From a virus, in the IMG/VR virus record IMGVR_UViG_3300037507_003212, positions 1 to 20,134 of that record: a DNA stretch of 20,134 nucleotides. One strand, 5' to 3'. The notes below the pieces were generated by a model. It saw only the letters and a list, made by a program, of their open reading frames with translations. It did no database searches and was not told the origin of the DNA. A program made the translations under genes and the position numbers. This document shows, piece after piece, positions 18,591-20,134 of the stretch. Position 1 is the first letter of the stretch; every line of letters begins with the position of its first letter.

Positions 18591-20134
18591 TTACGGAGTA
18601 AAAATGCCAGAGCAGTCGTTTGGTGCGCTTTGGAACGGCGACAAACAATAGTCCTGACAACAGCAGATTTCGTTTGCGTAGAGGAACTCTGAACAGGTTT
18701 GTCCATCATAAGCAGGTGGGTCAACTGGCGAAACTGGGTCAACTGGCGAAACTGGGTCAACTGGCGAAACTGGGTCAACTGGCGAAACTGGGGATGGGGA
18801 GCCAGCACACTCTTCAAGACAATAAATTGTTTCCGTGTTGTCATCATGAACAATGCGGGCAAATAATGTAAGGGTATCTGCATCCCAAAAGAATCCGATT
18901 CTATCCGTGTAATCATTTGCTTGATATTGAATTCCTTCTTTCCAGACTACTGTTTTTTCAGAATTAGAAAGTGCCCCATCGGATGAAAAAAACTCAAGTT
19001 TTTCCCATGTAAGTATGGACTTGCTGCCAATAAATTCGCTTTCGGCACCATTGAGTTTAATCCCAGCAGCATCGTTTCCTTGGCTATCTGTTAGTCCCTC
19101 AGCGGTTTCAAGGTTCCCAATAATCATATTTCCAAGGAATGTTCCTCCAAGAAGCAAATACTGTTCGCCAATTTCTAAATCTCCGATTTTTCCTGTTGAC
19201 GCAATCATGAAACCGGCATTTGTTACTGAAAATGGAGCAGAACCTATACTGGCAGAACCGGACCACATGTCTCCATTTGCCCCAACGTGAAATGAGGTAT
19301 TGTCAAAACCTCCGATATCAATTGTTGAACCAACAATTTGACCAGCAAAAAATCCGTCAACCGTATATAGGTCGCCAGTCACAGAACTAATTTGAGTTAC
19401 CAAATCTCCAGCGTTATCAAATGCGCGGAGTCCCGAAGAATCTATAATAATTCGCGGATTGGATGTAGATGTTTGCAGTGTCGGTGCGGTAAGCGTTCCT
19501 TGAACCCATGTCCCGTTTCTTACTGTTACTGAGTTAAGTTCTGCGTCTCCAGATGCTTCAATTGTCCAGCCGCTTGTGTCTGCAACATAATTGTTTGAGC
19601 GGATTGCTCCGTTGAATAAGACCTGAGCGCTTGCAGAAGCAGTGAAGGAAAACGGGGGGGATGGGACGCCAGATTGACCATTTGTCGTGTACGGCAAAAT
19701 TGTGAATTGATATTCACGCCCAGGTGCGGCAAGGTTTTCGAATACAGCAGAGTTTTTGTCAGCCGCAACGGTTGTTGAGTGTCGTTCAACAATTCGAGTC
19801 ACGTCACCCACAGAGGCTGTTCCGGTTGGGATGTCTGGACCTACGTCATCAAAGGTGAAAAATGTTGCTGAGGCACTTGTCAAAAACACAAGTGTTCTGT
19901 CAAAGTATTCATCTGTAGTGCCAGTGATATTGATTAGGTCGCCGACATTAAAACCATGCTCATCGTCAACTTCTCCATAAACAATGTTTCCGTCACGGTA
20001 GATGTCAACAATTGGATAACTAATTGCTATTCCAACACTGTTTTGCTCTTCTCGGTAAACAATCGCTTCGTAATGAGTAGCGCTTGTGTTGTCTGGGGAT
20101 TCCCAAGAGGCAACAACTCTGTTGCTCATCCCAA
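18591..20134 (-). CDS. Tail-fibre or minor-tail-like protein, probably 5'-partial
   Basis: At least 512 residues. The first codons (MSNRVVASWESPD, ATG 20129) read like the interior of a fibronectin type III domain, and no stop lies between it and the window edge, so the gene likely continues upstream. The FN3 fold is interrupted at residues about 35-110 by a module with HGFNVGDLINITG, common in fibre proteins, and resumes (GREYQFTILPYTTNGQSG). The middle is strand-rich and Gly/Ser/Thr-rich. Then come four PVSPVD repeats and a Cys-rich end with eight Cys (ICCCQDYC among them), which could form disulfides or a receptor-binding tip. Confidence 0.75.
   Translation of the reverse strand, partial: GMSNRVVASWESPDNTSATHYEAIVYREEQNSVGIAISYPIVDIYRDGNIVYGEVDDEHGFNVGDLINITGTTDEYFDRTLVFLTSASATFFTFDDVGPDIPTGTASVGDVTRIVERHSTTVAADKNSAVFENLAAPGREYQFTILPYTTNGQSGVPSPPFSFTASASAQVLFNGAIRSNNYVADTSGWTIEASGDAELNSVTVRNGTWVQGTLTAPTLQTSTSNPRIIIDSSGLRAFDNAGDLVTQISSVTGDLYTVDGFFAGQIVGSTIDIGGFDNTSFHVGANGDMWSGSASIGSAPFSVTNAGFMIASTGKIGDLEIGEQYLLLGGTFLGNMIIGNLETAEGLTDSQGNDAAGIKLNGAESEFIGSKSILTWEKLEFFSSDGALSNSEKTVVWKEGIQYQANDYTDRIGFFWDADTLTLFARIVHDDNTETIYCLEECAGSPSPVSPVDPVSPVDPVSPVDPVSPVDPPAYDGQTCSEFLYANEICCCQDYCLSPFQSAPNDCSGIFTP
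18718..18789 (-). repeat. Four perfect 18-bp tandem repeats encoding PVSPVD
   Basis: The unit GGGTCAACTGGCGAAACT (plus strand) occurs four times without mismatch and is itself two related 9-bp halves (PVS and PVD codons). It encodes a Pro-rich spacer between the tail protein's body and its Cys-rich end. Perfect identity suggests recent slippage, so copy number may vary among relatives. Confidence 0.9.

Overview
The window is a 20 kb segment of a tailed double-stranded DNA phage that most likely infects an actinobacterium, plausibly a moderate-GC aquatic one. Evidence for a phage: dense gene packing with many ATGA/TAATG stop-start overlaps, a tail-fibre-like protein, a RusA-type resolvase, a recombinase-like protein, a replication initiator and a helicase-loader-like protein. 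Evidence for an actinobacterial host: a WhiB-type iron-sulfur regulator, several small proteins of kinds familiar from actinophages, and promoters whose -10 box ends 6-7 nt before the start codon (leaderless mRNA). The aquatic habitat is an inference from base composition, the 2-oxoglutarate dioxygenases and SpeD. No tRNA, rRNA, CRISPR array, integrase or IS element was seen.

Layout from right to left, the main direction of transcription. At 20134-17928 lie the end of a tail-fibre-like gene, a small hypothetical and a zinc-ribbon protein. At 17883-16376 are a two-domain 2OG-Fe(II) dioxygenase and a 52-residue coiled-coil protein. A strong promoter (16359-16387) then drives a recombination/replication operon, 16318-12900: annealing-protein-like, HIRAN, a phage hypothetical, two HTH proteins (one initiator-like), a hypothetical and a helicase-loader-like protein. 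A probable leaderless start at 12876 opens an accessory operon to 6888: tandem-ParB protein, ParB-methyltransferase fusion, CmoA-like carboxy-SAM synthase, RusA, HTH, membrane protein, two hypotheticals, WhiB, SpeD and a small basic protein.

A plus-strand block (5490-6877) converges on that operon and carries a second dioxygenase, a PD-(D/E)XK-like protein and a hypothetical. The left 5.4 kb is an accessory zone of small minus-strand genes (zinc-finger-like proteins, a HAD-like protein, a membrane protein, an HELMH zincin). It is interrupted by a two-gene plus-strand cassette (3790-4720) bounded by direct copies of a three-copy repeat.

The most notable feature is that one operon holds three enzymes built on S-adenosylmethionine chemistry (SpeD, CmoA-like, ParB-methyltransferase) next to ParB-like modules of the kind often attached to DNA methyltransferases. 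A carboxy-SAM-based or amine-based nucleic-acid modification pathway is an attractive but unproven reading. The second notable feature is the repeat family, each copy of which can encode an 8-residue peptide beginning MVFQ.
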